Of a DNA stretch of 64,000 nt, positions 52,965-62,970 are shown piece after piece. The stretch is from Rhodanobacter sp. (GTDB taxonomy: Bacteria > Pseudomonadota > Gammaproteobacteria > Xanthomonadales > Rhodanobacteraceae). The stretch is from the NCBI GenBank assembly GCA_004298015.1, contig SCSE01000061.1, positions 1 through 64,000 on the forward strand, in the 5' to 3' direction. Both the position numbers and the translations under genes were made by a program. How positions within the stretch are numbered: the stretch's first letter is position 1; the number at the start of each line of letters is the position of its first letter. The notes under the pieces are model-generated. The model saw only the letters and a list, made by a program, of their open reading frames with translations, was not told the origin of the DNA and did no database searches.

Positions 52965-54296
52965 TCAATTTTGCCGATAGGGTCCCCACGCAGGCTCCCG
53001 CACATCACCGTCGGCAAGCACGAGGCGTTGACGCACCAGTCCATCGTCGGAAACGGCATACAGCACTTCTCGACGCCCTTCGGTGGCGGAGTAGAGCAGC
53101 ATGCTGGCATTCGGGGCAAAACTCGGCGAGCCATCAAATGGGCCTGGCGAAATGAATCGCACTTGATTACCCAGACTTTTGTCCATGATGGCAATACGAT
53201 ACACGTTACCGTTGCCCTGCACCATGGCGATTTGCTTGCCGTCATAACTTACCGCGGCATCGGCGTTGTTCTGCCCCTGGAAAGTGATGCGCTGGGCGGT
53301 CCCGCCGGTGGATGGAATCTGGTAAATCTGCGGCTGACCCGAGCGGTCCGAGGTGAAATAGATGCTCTTGCCATCCGGAGCCCACACCGGCTCGGTGTCG
53401 ATGGCGAGATTGTGCGTCAATCGGGTCTCCTTGTGAGTGGCCAGATCGAGCACGAAAATCTCCAAATTGCCCACGTAGGACAGCGCCACCGCAAGCTTGG
53501 TACCGTCTGGCGACCATGCCGGGGCCCCATTGATACCCTTGGCATGGGCTTCGACCAGCTGCCGCGAGCCGGTGATGATGTTCTGCACGTAGATCGCCGA
53601 ATTGCCGCTCTCGAACGAGACGTAGGCGATCTTCTTGCCGTCCGGCGACCATCTCGGCGAAAGCAGTGACTCCTTGGAACGCGCCACCACCTGCGGGTTG
53701 TAGCCGTCCGAGTCGGCCACGATCAGCGAATATGTCGTGTTGTTGCCCAGGCCCACCGCCGTGATATAGGCGATGCGCGTCCAGAACGCACCGCGTACCC
53801 CGGTAATCTTCTGGTAAATGATGTCGGCAATCTGGTGCGCCACGCTGCGCAGGTCGCCTACCGGTACCGGGGGCATCGCCTGGTGCAGCAGGCTCTGCTG
53901 TTTGTTCACGTCCCACAGCTCGTACTCGACCTGCACCATGCCGTTGCCGGCGTCCTTGACGTTACCCACCACGATGTAATCCTGCTTGAGCAGGCGCCAG
54001 GTGGCGAACTTGATCTCGGACCCCTTGGACGGGGACTCCACGATGTCGCTCCTGGCCAGCGAACGAAACTTGCCGGAGCGGTTGAAATCATTGCGCATGA
54101 CATCGGCCACATCGGTCGGCAAGGGCGTGCCGCCCTGCTGGGCGAATGGCACCACCACGATCGGCGTGGCGGTCTTGAGGCCGCCAACGATGTCCACATT
54201 CAACGACTGGGCGGCCAGCGGTCCGGCAAACAGACCGGCAACGACGAGCAGGACCAGGGCGAGGCTTGAGCTGAGTTTGCGCGTGGGCTTGATCAT
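52965..54296 (-). CDS. tolB: Tol-Pal system beta-propeller protein TolB
   Basis: A 443-residue periplasmic protein. The signal peptide ends near GPLAAQ, the N-terminal domain covers about 30-170 (IVVVPFAQQGGTPLPTDVADV) and six propeller blades follow with repeated SPDGxKIA-type motifs (RWSPDGKKIAYVSFE, AWSPDGTKLAVALS, VWAPDGKSIYFTSD). TolB links TolA to Pal during outer-membrane constriction. Its start overlaps the tolA stop (ATGA at 54296-54293). Confidence 0.97.
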   Translation of the reverse strand: MIKPTRKLSSSLALVLLVVAGLFAGPLAAQSLNVDIVGGLKTATPIVVVPFAQQGGTPLPTDVADVMRNDFNRSGKFRSLARSDIVESPSKGSEIKFATWRLLKQDYIVVGNVKDAGNGMVQVEYELWDVNKQQSLLHQAMPPVPVGDLRSVAHQIADIIYQKITGVRGAFWTRIAYITAVGLGNNTTYSLIVADSDGYNPQVVARSKESLLSPRWSPDGKKIAYVSFESGNSAIYVQNIITGSRQLVEAHAKGINGAPAWSPDGTKLAVALSYVGNLEIFVLDLATHKETRLTHNLAIDTEPVWAPDGKSIYFTSDRSGQPQIYQIPSTGGTAQRITFQGQNNADAAVSYDGKQIAMVQGNGNVYRIAIMDKSLGNQVRFISPGPFDGSPSFAPNASMLLYSATEGRREVLYAVSDDGLVRQRLVLADGDVREPAWGPYRQN

Positions 54297-55228
54297 TTCG
54301 GCCTGAAGGTTAGGTTGATTTCGCGACTGAACACTTTCTCAAAGCCCTTGTACGGCAGGGTCTTGGTCCGCAGCACGGCATTTTCGAGTGACCGCTTTCC
54401 CGCATCGTCGTAAGGGCACCCGGCATCGACCTTGGCACTCATGACATCGCCGCCCGGCAACTGCACCACATGCACCACGCAGGCAACATCCGGCATATTA
54501 TCCGGACGCAGCCAGTTCGGTGTGACCGCATTCTGAATGGCCGCCTGATATTGCCCCATCAAGCCAGTGTCTGCGCCATTAGTGCCACTTTGACGTTGCG
54601 CCGCCTTGGGCAAGTCAGGCTGCCCATTGGCCTTGGCATCCTTCAGGTCCGCCATTTGCTGTTTCGCCTGCCGGGCCCGGTTGTCCAGCTTCCGGGTCTG
54701 GGCGGCGGCGGCATCCATCTTGGCAAACATTTCATCGAGCTGTTTCTGCTTTTTGGCCCTGGCGGCCTGCGCATCCAGCTCGGACTGCCGTTGCCGCTGC
54801 TTTTCCTTCTGCAGCTTCCTGGCGTCCTCAGCCTTCTGCAAGGCATCGGCCACCACCCGCTCCTGATCCACGATATCGGGGTGCTCCGGCGGTGGCGGCA
54901 GGGTCTTGATCTTCGGCGCCTCCACGGCGGGCACCGCGGGCGTCACGGTGGGTGGCGGCGGCATACTGTCCGGCACCGGCCGCGCCTTGCTGGCCTTCGG
55001 TGGCGGGCTGCCGGTGGGGCCGATCAGCGTCGCCTGAATAATCTGACCCGGCAACTCGAGTGGACGTGAACAGGTGATCGGATTCAGCCAGGCCGGCAAA
55101 CCCAGGGCATCGAAGAATTTCTCATAGCTGGAGCACGGCAGGATCGCGAGGAAGAGAAACCCCACGATACCTACATGCAGAATGGCGGAAAGTACGACCG
55201 CCCTCGGCGTCGCCTTACTTTCGTCCAT
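54293..55228 (-). CDS. tolA: Tol-Pal system protein TolA
   Basis: A 311-residue inner-membrane protein. One helix (AVVLSAILHVGIVGFLFLAI) anchors it; a proline-rich stretch leads into a long Lys/Gln/Ala coiled helix (about 125-205), and the C-terminal globular domain (about 215-311) holds ACVVHVVQLPGGDVMSAKV. TolA transmits the proton-motive-force signal from TolQR to TolB and Pal. It overlaps the end of tolR by 14 nt. Confidence 0.94.
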   Translation of the reverse strand: MDESKATPRAVVLSAILHVGIVGFLFLAILPCSSYEKFFDALGLPAWLNPITCSRPLELPGQIIQATLIGPTGSPPPKASKARPVPDSMPPPPTVTPAVPAVEAPKIKTLPPPPEHPDIVDQERVVADALQKAEDARKLQKEKQRQRQSELDAQAARAKKQKQLDEMFAKMDAAAAQTRKLDNRARQAKQQMADLKDAKANGQPDLPKAAQRQSGTNGADTGLMGQYQAAIQNAVTPNWLRPDNMPDVACVVHVVQLPGGDVMSAKVDAGCPYDDAGKRSLENAVLRTKTLPYKGFEKVFSREINLTFRPK

Positions 55229-55682
55229 GGGTCGTGCCCGTGCCCGGACCGGCCGACGTGTCGGGCTGGCCCATCAAGCCGACCTTGGCGACACCCGCCT
55301 GCTGCAGGTCGGCCAGCACCTTGAACACGCCGCCGTAACTGCCGCGCTTGTCGCCGCCGACCAGTACGCTGACTTCGGGGTTGACGCGCACGAACGCGCC
55401 CACCTTGGCCTTCAACGTCGCCTCATCGACCCGCTCCTTCTTGGACCCGCTCAAGGTCAGGTACAGCGTACCGTCCTGCTGCACCGAGATCAGCACCGGG
55501 TCCTTCTTCTGCTGCAACGATTTCGCGTTGGCCTGCGGCAGCTGCACATCCACGCTGGAGTTGAGCATCGGCGTGGTGACCATGAAGATGATCAGCAACA
55601 CCAGCATCACGTCGATATAAGGTACGACGTTGATCTCGGATTTGAGCTTGTAGCGTTTCTGGCGACGGTTCGGAGTTCGCAT
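55215..55682 (-). CDS. tolR: Tol-Pal system proton channel subunit TolR
   Basis: A 155-residue ExbD-like protein with one membrane helix (VVPYIDVMLVLLIIFMVTT) containing the essential aspartate in IDVML, followed by a periplasmic domain. With TolQ it forms the proton channel that drives TolA. It starts 15 nt after the tolQ stop. Confidence 0.96.
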   Translation of the reverse strand: MRTPNRRQKRYKLKSEINVVPYIDVMLVLLIIFMVTTPMLNSSVDVQLPQANAKSLQQKKDPVLISVQQDGTLYLTLSGSKKERVDEATLKAKVGAFVRVNPEVSVLVGGDKRGSYGGVFKVLADLQQAGVAKVGLMGQPDTSAGPGTGTTHGRK

Positions 55683-55696
55683 GGCGGCAGCCTCGC

Positions 55697-56383
55697 TCAG
55701 GCCACGTCGTCAGACTGGATCTGCCGCTGCAGCACCGAGGAAAACTCTTCCTGGAACACGTCATAGCGCGACGCCACACGCTCGACCTTGTTGGCATAGC
55801 GGTTGTACGCCCATTGCGCAGGAATCGCCGCAAACAGACCCATGGCGGTAGCGATCAGCGCCTCGGAGATGTGCGGCGCCACCACCGCGATGGTCACGTC
55901 CTTCATCTCGCCCAGCCCCTGAAACGCGCCCATGATGCCCCATACGGTGCCGAACAAACCCACGTAGGGACTGATCGAACCGACATTGGCGAGAAACTCC
56001 AGATTGCGTTCAAGCAGGCCGATCTCGCGGGTGACGGCAACCCGCATCGCCCGTTCCGACCCTTCGATCACGCTGCGTACGTCGTGGGTCTTGCGCTGCC
56101 GCTGGCGGGCAAATTCGCGGAAGCCGGACTCGAAGATGTTTTCGATCCCGCCGTTGTCGGCGCCACGATTGCTGACCTCGCGGAACAACTGGGCCAGATC
56201 GCCGCCTGACCAGAAACGCTCCTCGAAGGCCTCGGCATCCTCCATCGCCGCCTTGGTCTGCGAATACTTGCGGATGATGATGACCCACGACAGGAAGGAG
56301 AACACCAGCAGCACCAGCAATACCAGCTTGACCGGCCAGCTCGAATCCGCGATCAGCGAGAAAATATTCAGTCCACCGTTCAT
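55697..56383 (-). CDS. tolQ: Tol-Pal system proton channel subunit TolQ
   Basis: A 228-residue ExbB-like protein with three membrane helices: VKLVLLVLLVFSFLSWVII near the N-terminus, and two near 130-155 and 165-190 (YVGLFGTVWGIMGAFQGL, SEALIATAMGLFAAIPAQW). The conserved Thr/Gly-lined channel face is present. The start at 56383 has GGAGAACC in front; the frame is open to 56500. It lies 49 bp after ybgC. Confidence 0.96.
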   Translation of the reverse strand: MNGGLNIFSLIADSSWPVKLVLLVLLVFSFLSWVIIIRKYSQTKAAMEDAEAFEERFWSGGDLAQLFREVSNRGADNGGIENIFESGFREFARQRQRKTHDVRSVIEGSERAMRVAVTREIGLLERNLEFLANVGSISPYVGLFGTVWGIMGAFQGLGEMKDVTIAVVAPHISEALIATAMGLFAAIPAQWAYNRYANKVERVASRYDVFQEEFSSVLQRQIQSDDVA

Positions 56384-56432
56384 TGCTTGAAGGTTCTCCG
56401 CCAGTCGGCTGGTTGTCTTGGGGCAGCTTGTC

Positions 56433-56852
56433 TCAAGAGGCCGGTTCCGCGAACAGATCGGGCGGAATCGGTACTGCACGCATGCGTTGCACGTCCACAC
56501 ACGCCACGCGCACCACGGCGCGGATCAGGCAACTGCCATCCGCTCGCGATATCGTCTGGGTGAACAGGATACTGGCTGCACGCCGTTCTTTGACCGCGAC
56601 TGTCACCAGCAGTTCATCATCCAGCAGGGCAGCGCGCAGAAAGTCGATCTGCATTTCCCGCACCAGGAACGCCAGACCGGTACTCTGCTTGAGCGACGAC
56701 TGGTCGATACCCAGCTCGCGCAGCCATTCACTGCGCGCGCGTTCGAGGAATCGCAGGTAGCTGGCGTGATAGACCACGCCGCCAGCGTCGGTATCTTCCC
56801 AGTACACCCGCACCGGCCATCGAAACGGTGGTTTGGCGACTGCTTCAGACAT
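56433..56852 (-). CDS. ybgC: acyl-CoA thioesterase of the Tol-Pal cluster
   Basis: A 139-residue hot-dog-fold 4-hydroxybenzoyl-CoA-type thioesterase. The active-site region [20 protein letters not shown] contains the catalytic Asp. YbgC proteins hydrolyse short acyl-CoAs or act in phospholipid metabolism near the Tol complex. The ATG at 56852 overlaps the ruvB stop by 8 nt; the alternative ATG at 56867 would add five residues. Confidence 0.94.
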   Translation of the reverse strand: MSEAVAKPPFRWPVRVYWEDTDAGGVVYHASYLRFLERARSEWLRELGIDQSSLKQSTGLAFLVREMQIDFLRAALLDDELLVTVAVKERRAASILFTQTISRADGSCLIRAVVRVACVDVQRMRAVPIPPDLFAEPAS

Positions 56853-57894
56853 CGTCGGCACCGGCATTGAACAGGTCGGCCGGCTGCGGCTGGCGTGGCG
56901 GCGGGACCAATCCCAGATGGCGCCACCCTTTGGCGCTGACCATGCGCCCGCGCGCGGTGCGGATCAGATAGCCCTGCTGGATCAGGTAAGGCTCGACCAC
57001 ATCCTCCAGCGTGCCGCGATCCTCGCTCAGCGCGGCGGCCAGCGATTCGACCCCGACCGGGCCACCGTCGAAATTCTCGATGATGATGCCGAGCATGCGC
57101 CGGTCCAGTTCGTCGAAACCCTGTGGATCGATCTTCAGCATGTCCAGCGCAGCCTGTGCCACCGGCAGGGTGATCTCGCCCCCTGCGCGCACTTCGGCAT
57201 AGTCGCGCACCCGGCGCAGCAGGCGATTGGCGATGCGTGGTGTGCCGCGAGCGCGTCGAGCGATTTCCTGCGCCCCCTCCGGCACGCACGCAATATCGAG
57301 GATACGTGCGGCCCGACGCACGATCGCCGCAAGCTCGTCAGTGGTATAGAACTCCAGCCGCTGCACAATCCCGAACCGGTCGCGCAGCGGCGCGGTGAGC
57401 ATGCCGGCGCGGGTCGTCGCCCCGATCAGCGTGAACGGCGGCAGATCGAGCTTGATCGAGCGCGCGGCCGGCCCCTCGCCGATCATGATATCGATCTGGA
57501 AATCCTCCATCGCCGGATACAGCACTTCCTCGACCACCGGCGACAGTCGATGGATCTCGTCGACGAACAGCACGTCGTTCGGTTGCAGATTGGTCAGCAA
57601 CGCAGCCAGATCGCCGGCGCGCTCCAGTACCGGTCCGGAGGTGGAGCGCAGGTTGACTCCCAGCTCATTGGCGATCACATGGCTCAGCGTGGTCTTGCCC
57701 AACCCCGGCGGACCGAAGATCAGCACATGATCCATCGCCCCGGCGCGCTTTCTCGCCGCCTCGATATAGATCGACAACTGCTCGCGCACCGCCTGCTGCC
57801 CCAGGTATTCGGCAAGCCGCCGTGGGCGAATCGTGGCTTCCAGCTCGGCGTCGTCCAGTTGGGCGGCCGCCGCAATGATACGGGATTCGGTCAT
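56845..57894 (-). CDS. ruvB: Holliday junction branch migration DNA helicase RuvB
   Basis: A 349-residue AAA+ motor. Walker A is GPPGLGKT (residues 61-68), Walker [11 protein letters not shown], sensor 1 [17 protein letters not shown] and the arginine finger region is present; a winged-helix domain follows from about 260. It drives branch migration together with RuvA. It is separated from ruvA by two kup genes. ybgC follows with a small overlap. Confidence 0.97.
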   Translation of the reverse strand: MTESRIIAAAAQLDDAELEATIRPRRLAEYLGQQAVREQLSIYIEAARKRAGAMDHVLIFGPPGLGKTTLSHVIANELGVNLRSTSGPVLERAGDLAALLTNLQPNDVLFVDEIHRLSPVVEEVLYPAMEDFQIDIMIGEGPAARSIKLDLPPFTLIGATTRAGMLTAPLRDRFGIVQRLEFYTTDELAAIVRRAARILDIACVPEGAQEIARRARGTPRIANRLLRRVRDYAEVRAGGEITLPVAQAALDMLKIDPQGFDELDRRMLGIIIENFDGGPVGVESLAAALSEDRGTLEDVVEPYLIQQGYLIRTARGRMVSAKGWRHLGLVPPPRQPQPADLFNAGADDV

Positions 57895-57927
57895 GGGCGG
57901 ATTATGGCAGGCAAGACCCGCATGTCG

Positions 57928-59817
57928 TCAGATCGCCACCTGCGTGCCCAGCTCGATCAGCCGGTTACCGGGGATCTGGAAGAACGCGGTGGCCGGCATC
58001 GCGTTGCGCGAGAGGATCACAAACAGCTTGTCGCGCCACAAGGCCATGCCGGGGCGACGCTTGTCGGCGATCACGGTTTCACGCGACAGGAAGAATGTCG
58101 TGTCCATCATGTCGAAACCCAGTCCTGCGGCGGCACACTGTGAGAGCGCCAGCGGAACATCCGGATCCTCGGCAAAGCCGAAACGTAACTCCAGACCGTA
58201 GAATTCGCCGCCCAGGGTGGTTATCCGAATCCGTTCGTCGAGCTCGGCCGTCGGGGTTTCCAGCATCTCCACCGTCAGCAACACATTGCGCTCGTGCAGC
58301 ACCTTGTTGTGCTTGAGGTTGTGCAGCAGCGCATGCGGCACCGCGTGCTGGCTCGCGGTAAGGAAAATCGCCGTGCCCGGCACCCGCACCGGCGGATGCT
58401 CGCCGATGCTTTCGATAAACGGCGCCAGCGCCAGCCCGCCCTGCTTGATTTCCCGCATCACCAACTCACGGCCGCGCCGCCAGGTCGTCATCATGACGAA
58501 CAGCAGCACGCCCAGTACCAGCGGAAACCAGCCGCCATGGGCGATCTTCAGCACATTGGCGCCGAAGAAGGCCAGGTCAACGGTCAGCAGCAAGCTGCCG
58601 ACCACCACCACCGCCGCCCAGTGCCAGTGCCAGTGCTTGCGCGCCACCACCAGCGCCAGCAAGGTGGTCATGATCATCGTGCCGGTCACGGCGATACCGT
58701 ACGCCGCGCCCAGCTGGGCCGAGCTCTGAAACCCCAGCACCGCACCGAACACCATCACCATCAACAAGCGGTTGACCCAGGGCACAAACACCTGGCCGGA
58801 CATCTCGCGCGAGGTATGCACCACCGCCATGCGTGGCGAATAACCCAGCGACATCGCCTCGCGGGTCATCGAAAAAGCGCCGGAAATAACCGCCTGTGAG
58901 GCGATCACTGCAGCCGCCGCCGACAGCACGATCATCGGGTATAGCAATGGCGGTGGCACCAGCAGGTAGAACGGGCTTTCGATCGCCGCCGGATCGATCA
59001 ACAGCAAGGCGCCCTGGCCGAAATAGTTCACCAGCAGCGCCGGCAGCACGAACCCGAACCAGGCCACGCGTATCGGCTTCTTGCCGAAGTGGCCCATGTC
59101 GGCATACAGCGCTTCGGCACCGGTCAACGCCAGCACCACGCCGCCCAACGCAATGAACGCGTGATAGCCGTGGCTGAGGAAGAACTGCACGGCATACCAG
59201 GGGTTCAAGGCATACAGCACCTGCGGATGCCGAGCTATCTGGCGCGCCCCCAGCACCGCCAATACCACAAACCAGGTCACCATAACCGGCGCAAAGGCCT
59301 TGCCCACCGCATGCGTGCCATAGCGCTGCAGCGCGAAGATGCCGAACAGGATCAGCAGCGAGATCACCACCACGTACGGCGCCAGACCGGGTTCGGCAAT
59401 CCGCAAGCCCTCGACCGCCCCCAGCACCGAGATCGCCGGGGTAATCACCCCGTCCCCGTAGAACAACGCGGCACCGAAAATGCCGATCACCGCCAGCAAC
59501 CAGCGCGCCCGCGCCGAGCCCCCAAGCGAACGCTGTGCCAGCGCCATCAAAGCCATGATGCCGCCCTCGCCCTTGTTGTCGGCGCGCATCACGAAGGTCA
59601 CGTATTTCAGCGACACCACGATCATCAACGACCAGAAGATCAGCGAAAGCACGCCCAGCACCGCGGCCGGCGAAGGCGTCATGCCATGTGTCCCCAGGGT
59701 TTCCTTCATGGTGTACAGCGGGCTGGTGCCGATATCGCCGAACACGATGCCGATGGCGCCCAGCGCAAGCGCCGTCAGGCGGGACGGTTTGCCGTTACTG
59801 CTGTCGGGCGTGGTCAT
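57928..59817 (-). CDS. kup: potassium uptake protein Kup (first of two)
   Basis: A 629-residue KUP/HAK/KT transporter with about twelve membrane helices and a C-terminal cytoplasmic region of about 170 residues. The opening GAIGIVFGDIGTSPLYTMKE and RADNKGEGGIMALMAL are signatures of the K+/H+ symporter family. It imports potassium at low pH or under stress. It is the neighbour and close paralog of the gene at 59877-61793, with a 59-bp gap, and lies between ruvA and ruvB. Confidence 0.95.
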   Translation of the reverse strand: MTTPDSSNGKPSRLTALALGAIGIVFGDIGTSPLYTMKETLGTHGMTPSPAAVLGVLSLIFWSLMIVVSLKYVTFVMRADNKGEGGIMALMALAQRSLGGSARARWLLAVIGIFGAALFYGDGVITPAISVLGAVEGLRIAEPGLAPYVVVISLLILFGIFALQRYGTHAVGKAFAPVMVTWFVVLAVLGARQIARHPQVLYALNPWYAVQFFLSHGYHAFIALGGVVLALTGAEALYADMGHFGKKPIRVAWFGFVLPALLVNYFGQGALLLIDPAAIESPFYLLVPPPLLYPMIVLSAAAAVIASQAVISGAFSMTREAMSLGYSPRMAVVHTSREMSGQVFVPWVNRLLMVMVFGAVLGFQSSAQLGAAYGIAVTGTMIMTTLLALVVARKHWHWHWAAVVVVGSLLLTVDLAFFGANVLKIAHGGWFPLVLGVLLFVMMTTWRRGRELVMREIKQGGLALAPFIESIGEHPPVRVPGTAIFLTASQHAVPHALLHNLKHNKVLHERNVLLTVEMLETPTAELDERIRITTLGGEFYGLELRFGFAEDPDVPLALSQCAAAGLGFDMMDTTFFLSRETVIADKRRPGMALWRDKLFVILSRNAMPATAFFQIPGNRLIELGTQVAI

Positions 59818-59876
59818 TTCCGGATAGCTTCAAGTGGGAATGGGCGGGGTCAGCACTGATATCGGCGGGGCACGGT

Positions 59877-61793
59877 CTAGATTTCCACCTGCGCACCGAG
59901 CTCGATAAGCCGGTTGCCGGGAATCTGGAAAAACGCCGTCGCCGGCAGCGCATTGCGCGCCATGAAGGCGAAAAGCTTGTCACGCCACAACGCCATGCCG
60001 GGTCGGCGCGTATCGGCAACGATGCTCTCGCGTGAAAGAAAAAACGTGGTGTCCATCAGATCGAAACCGAGACCCTCGCGCGGACATTGCGACAGCGACA
60101 GCGGGATATTGGGGTCCTCGGCGAAGCCGAAACGCAGTTCCAGACCGTAGAAATCACCGCCCAGCGGACTGATCTGGATGCGCTCCTCGGCTTCGGCGAC
60201 CGGTGTCTCCAGGATCGCCACGGTCAGCAATACGTTGCGCTCGTGCAATACCTTGTTGTGCTTGAGATTGTGCAACAAGGCATGCGGCACGGCATTCTGA
60301 TCGGCGGTAAGGAACACCGCCGTGCCAGGTACCCGCAACGGCGGATGTTCGGTCATGTTCTCGATGAACGGCGCCAGCGCGAGCCCACCCTGGGTGATCT
60401 CGCGCTTGACCAGGTCACGGCCACGACGCCAGGTGGTCATGACCGTGAACAGGCCCAGCCCCAGCACCAGCGGAAACCACCCGCCATCGGGAATTTTCAG
60501 CGTATTGGCACCGAAATAACTCAGGTCGACGGTGAGCAGCACGATCGCGGTGACGATCACCGCGGCGCGGTTCCACTGCCACATGCGGCGCGCCACGATC
60601 ATCGTCAGCACGGTATCGATGGCCATGGTGCCGGTCACCGCAATGCCGTAGGCACCGGCCAGCGCGTTGGACGAACCAAACCCGATCACGGTGGCGATCA
60701 CCGCCACCATCAATGCCCGATTGACCCATGGCAAATAGATCTGCCCGATCGCCTCGCGCGAGGTATGCACCACCTGCATGCGCGGCAGAAAGCCCAGCTG
60801 GATCGCCTGGCGGGTCACCGTAAATGCGCCCGAAATCACTGCCTGCGAGGCGATCACCGTGGCCGCCGTCGCCAGCGCAATCATCGGGTACAGCGCCCAG
60901 GCCGGCACCGAGTAGTAGAACGGATTGGCGATCGCATCGGGGTGCACCAGGATCAGTCCGCCCTGGCCGTAGTAATTGATCAACAACGCCGGCATCACAA
61001 AACCGAACCATGCCGTGCGGATCGGGAACCGGCCGAAATGGCCCATGTCGGTGTACAGCGCCTCGGCGCCGGTCACGCAAAGCACCACCGAACCCAGGGC
61101 CAGCACTGAGGTTTCCCGATGGGTGTAAAAAAACTCGTACGCGTACCACGGATTGAGCGCGCGCAGCACGCCGGGCGCCTGGATGATGTTGCTGATGCCG
61201 ATCACCGCCAGGCTCAGAAACCACAGCACCATCACCGGACCGAACACCGCCCCGACCTTGGCCGTGCCGTGCCGCTGCAACCAGAACAGGCCCAGCAACA
61301 CCAGCACGGTAATCGGCACCACCCAGTGCGACAGGCTCGGTGCAGCCACCTCCAGCCCCTCCACCGCCGAAAGCACCGAGATGGACGGCGTAATCACGCC
61401 GTCGCCGAAGAACAGTGCCGCGCCCAGCAGGGCCATCAGCATGATGGTCCTGCGTACCCGCACCGACTTGCCGGCGGCGCGCTGGGCCAGGGTCATCAGC
61501 GCCATGATGCCGCCCTCGCCCTTGTTGTCCGCGCGCATCACCAGGCTCACGTACTTGATCGCCACCACGATGATCAACGACCAGGTTATCAGCGACAGAA
61601 TCCCCAGTACCGTGGCCGGATGGGGCTTCAACCCGTGCGCCGGCAGGAAGGTTTCGTGCATGGTGTACAGCGGGCTGGTGCCGATGTCGCCAAACACCAC
61701 GCCGATGGCACCGAGGATCAGCGCCTTGCGGCTGCCGTGACTCTGGGCCGAATCCGTTGAATCGGGTGGTGCGTCGGGAGGGGGCTGATTCAT
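59877..61793 (-). CDS. kup: potassium uptake protein Kup (second of two)
   Basis: A 638-residue paralog of the gene at 57928-59817, with GAIGVVFGDIGTSPLYTMHE and RADNKGEGGIMALMTL. Membrane core and C-terminal tail end alike (ATAFFQIPGNRLIELG). The ATG at 61793 is chosen for the AGGAAA site 5 nt upstream; an earlier ATG at 61814 has none. The pair arose by tandem duplication. Different affinities or regulation of the copies are possible but unsupported. Confidence 0.95.
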   Translation of the reverse strand: MNQPPPDAPPDSTDSAQSHGSRKALILGAIGVVFGDIGTSPLYTMHETFLPAHGLKPHPATVLGILSLITWSLIIVVAIKYVSLVMRADNKGEGGIMALMTLAQRAAGKSVRVRRTIMLMALLGAALFFGDGVITPSISVLSAVEGLEVAAPSLSHWVVPITVLVLLGLFWLQRHGTAKVGAVFGPVMVLWFLSLAVIGISNIIQAPGVLRALNPWYAYEFFYTHRETSVLALGSVVLCVTGAEALYTDMGHFGRFPIRTAWFGFVMPALLINYYGQGGLILVHPDAIANPFYYSVPAWALYPMIALATAATVIASQAVISGAFTVTRQAIQLGFLPRMQVVHTSREAIGQIYLPWVNRALMVAVIATVIGFGSSNALAGAYGIAVTGTMAIDTVLTMIVARRMWQWNRAAVIVTAIVLLTVDLSYFGANTLKIPDGGWFPLVLGLGLFTVMTTWRRGRDLVKREITQGGLALAPFIENMTEHPPLRVPGTAVFLTADQNAVPHALLHNLKHNKVLHERNVLLTVAILETPVAEAEERIQISPLGGDFYGLELRFGFAEDPNIPLSLSQCPREGLGFDLMDTTFFLSRESIVADTRRPGMALWRDKLFAFMARNALPATAFFQIPGNRLIELGAQVEI

Positions 61794-61819
61794 GGGTTTC
61801 CTGTTTGACACCACGCCGG

Positions 61820-62416
61820 CTAGTTGCCCAGGGCAGCGCGCAGTGCCTTGCGGATGATGGACTCGACGCTGTCGCCGGCAGCGGCCACTTTCTGCACCAG
61901 GCGCGCCACTTCGACCGATTTGTAACCCAGCTGCTGCAGCGCCACCGCGGCTTCGCCAGCGGGATCGAGTGGGGTCACACTTGGCGCGGAGGTGCCAGGC
62001 AGGCTCGCCCCCAACACGCCGACGCGGTCACGCAACTCCACCACGATCCGCTCGGCGGTCTTCTTGCCGATACCTGGGATCTTGGTCAGCGCCACCACGT
62101 CGCCCGCCTGCACCAGGCGCGCAAAATCGTTGACCGACACCCCTGACAAGACGGCCAGCGCGATCTTGGCGCCGATCCCGCTGACCTTGAGCAGGTTGCG
62201 AAACAACGCACGTTCGGATTCGTGCTGAAAACCGTACAGCGCAACACCATCCTCTTTCACTGAGTGATGGGTGAGCAGGATCACTTCCTTGCCAAGTGCC
62301 GGCAGGTCGTAGATGGTCGACATCGGCGCTTCCAGCTCGTAGCCGACCCCGCCGACCTCCACCAGCAGCCAGGGTGGCTGCTTGGAGATCAGGGTTCCGC
62401 GCAGGCGACCGATCAT
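61820..62416 (-). CDS. ruvA: Holliday junction branch migration protein RuvA
   Basis: A 198-residue DNA-binding protein. An OB-fold N-terminus ([20 protein letters not shown]), helix-hairpin-helix motifs ([19 protein letters not shown] and [19 protein letters not shown]) and a C-terminal RuvB-contact domain are all present. Tetramers hold the Holliday junction. The start overlaps the ruvC stop (ATGA at 62416-62413). kup follows 26 nt after the stop. Confidence 0.97.
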   Translation of the reverse strand: MIGRLRGTLISKQPPWLLVEVGGVGYELEAPMSTIYDLPALGKEVILLTHHSVKEDGVALYGFQHESERALFRNLLKVSGIGAKIALAVLSGVSVNDFARLVQAGDVVALTKIPGIGKKTAERIVVELRDRVGVLGASLPGTSAPSVTPLDPAGEAAVALQQLGYKSVEVARLVQKVAAAGDSVESIIRKALRAALGN

Positions 62417-62937
62417 CGACGCCGCCTCCAGGCCGTGCGGGGTATGCCGATCCGCTCGAGACTGGCCCGCGTATGCGCATGGGTTACCGCGATCGCCAGG
62501 GCATCGGCGGCATCAGCCTGCAAGGGCCCCTTGAGGCCCAGCAATACGCTGATCATGTGTTGCACCTGGGTTTTGTCGCTGCGACCACTGCCCACCACCG
62601 ACTGCTTCACCTCGGTTGCTGCGTACTCGTGCACTGCGATCCCCCTGCTGACTACCGCACAAATCGCGGCGCCTCGTGCCTGCCCAAGCTTCAAGGCCGA
62701 GTCGGGATTGCGTGCCATGAACACGCGCTCGATCCCGCACTCGGTCGGCTGATGGGTGGCGATGATGTCACACAGCCCGTCAAAGATGCGTTTCAGACGC
62801 AACGGGAAGGTCGGTTCCGCAGCAACTGCCAGCGCGCCATGAAACACGTGGCTCAACTTGCCGACGGCGTCGACATCGATGATGCCGATGCCGGTGCGCT
62901 GACTGCCGGGGTCGATGCCGAGAATGCGGATCATCAT
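62413..62937 (-). CDS. ruvC: crossover junction endodeoxyribonuclease RuvC
   Basis: A 174-residue resolvase with an RNase H-like fold. The first catalytic Asp9 is in [13 protein letters not shown]; further acidic residues are in [20 protein letters not shown] and near the C-terminus ([13 protein letters not shown]). It cuts Holliday junctions symmetrically with RuvAB. It starts 33 nt after yebC. Confidence 0.97.
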   Translation of the reverse strand: MMIRILGIDPGSQRTGIGIIDVDAVGKLSHVFHGALAVAAEPTFPLRLKRIFDGLCDIIATHQPTECGIERVFMARNPDSALKLGQARGAAICAVVSRGIAVHEYAATEVKQSVVGSGRSDKTQVQHMISVLLGLKGPLQADAADALAIAVTHAHTRASLERIGIPRTAWRRRR

Positions 62938-62970
62938 GAGTGACCATGCGGAAGGCGGGCGCCCTCCGGC

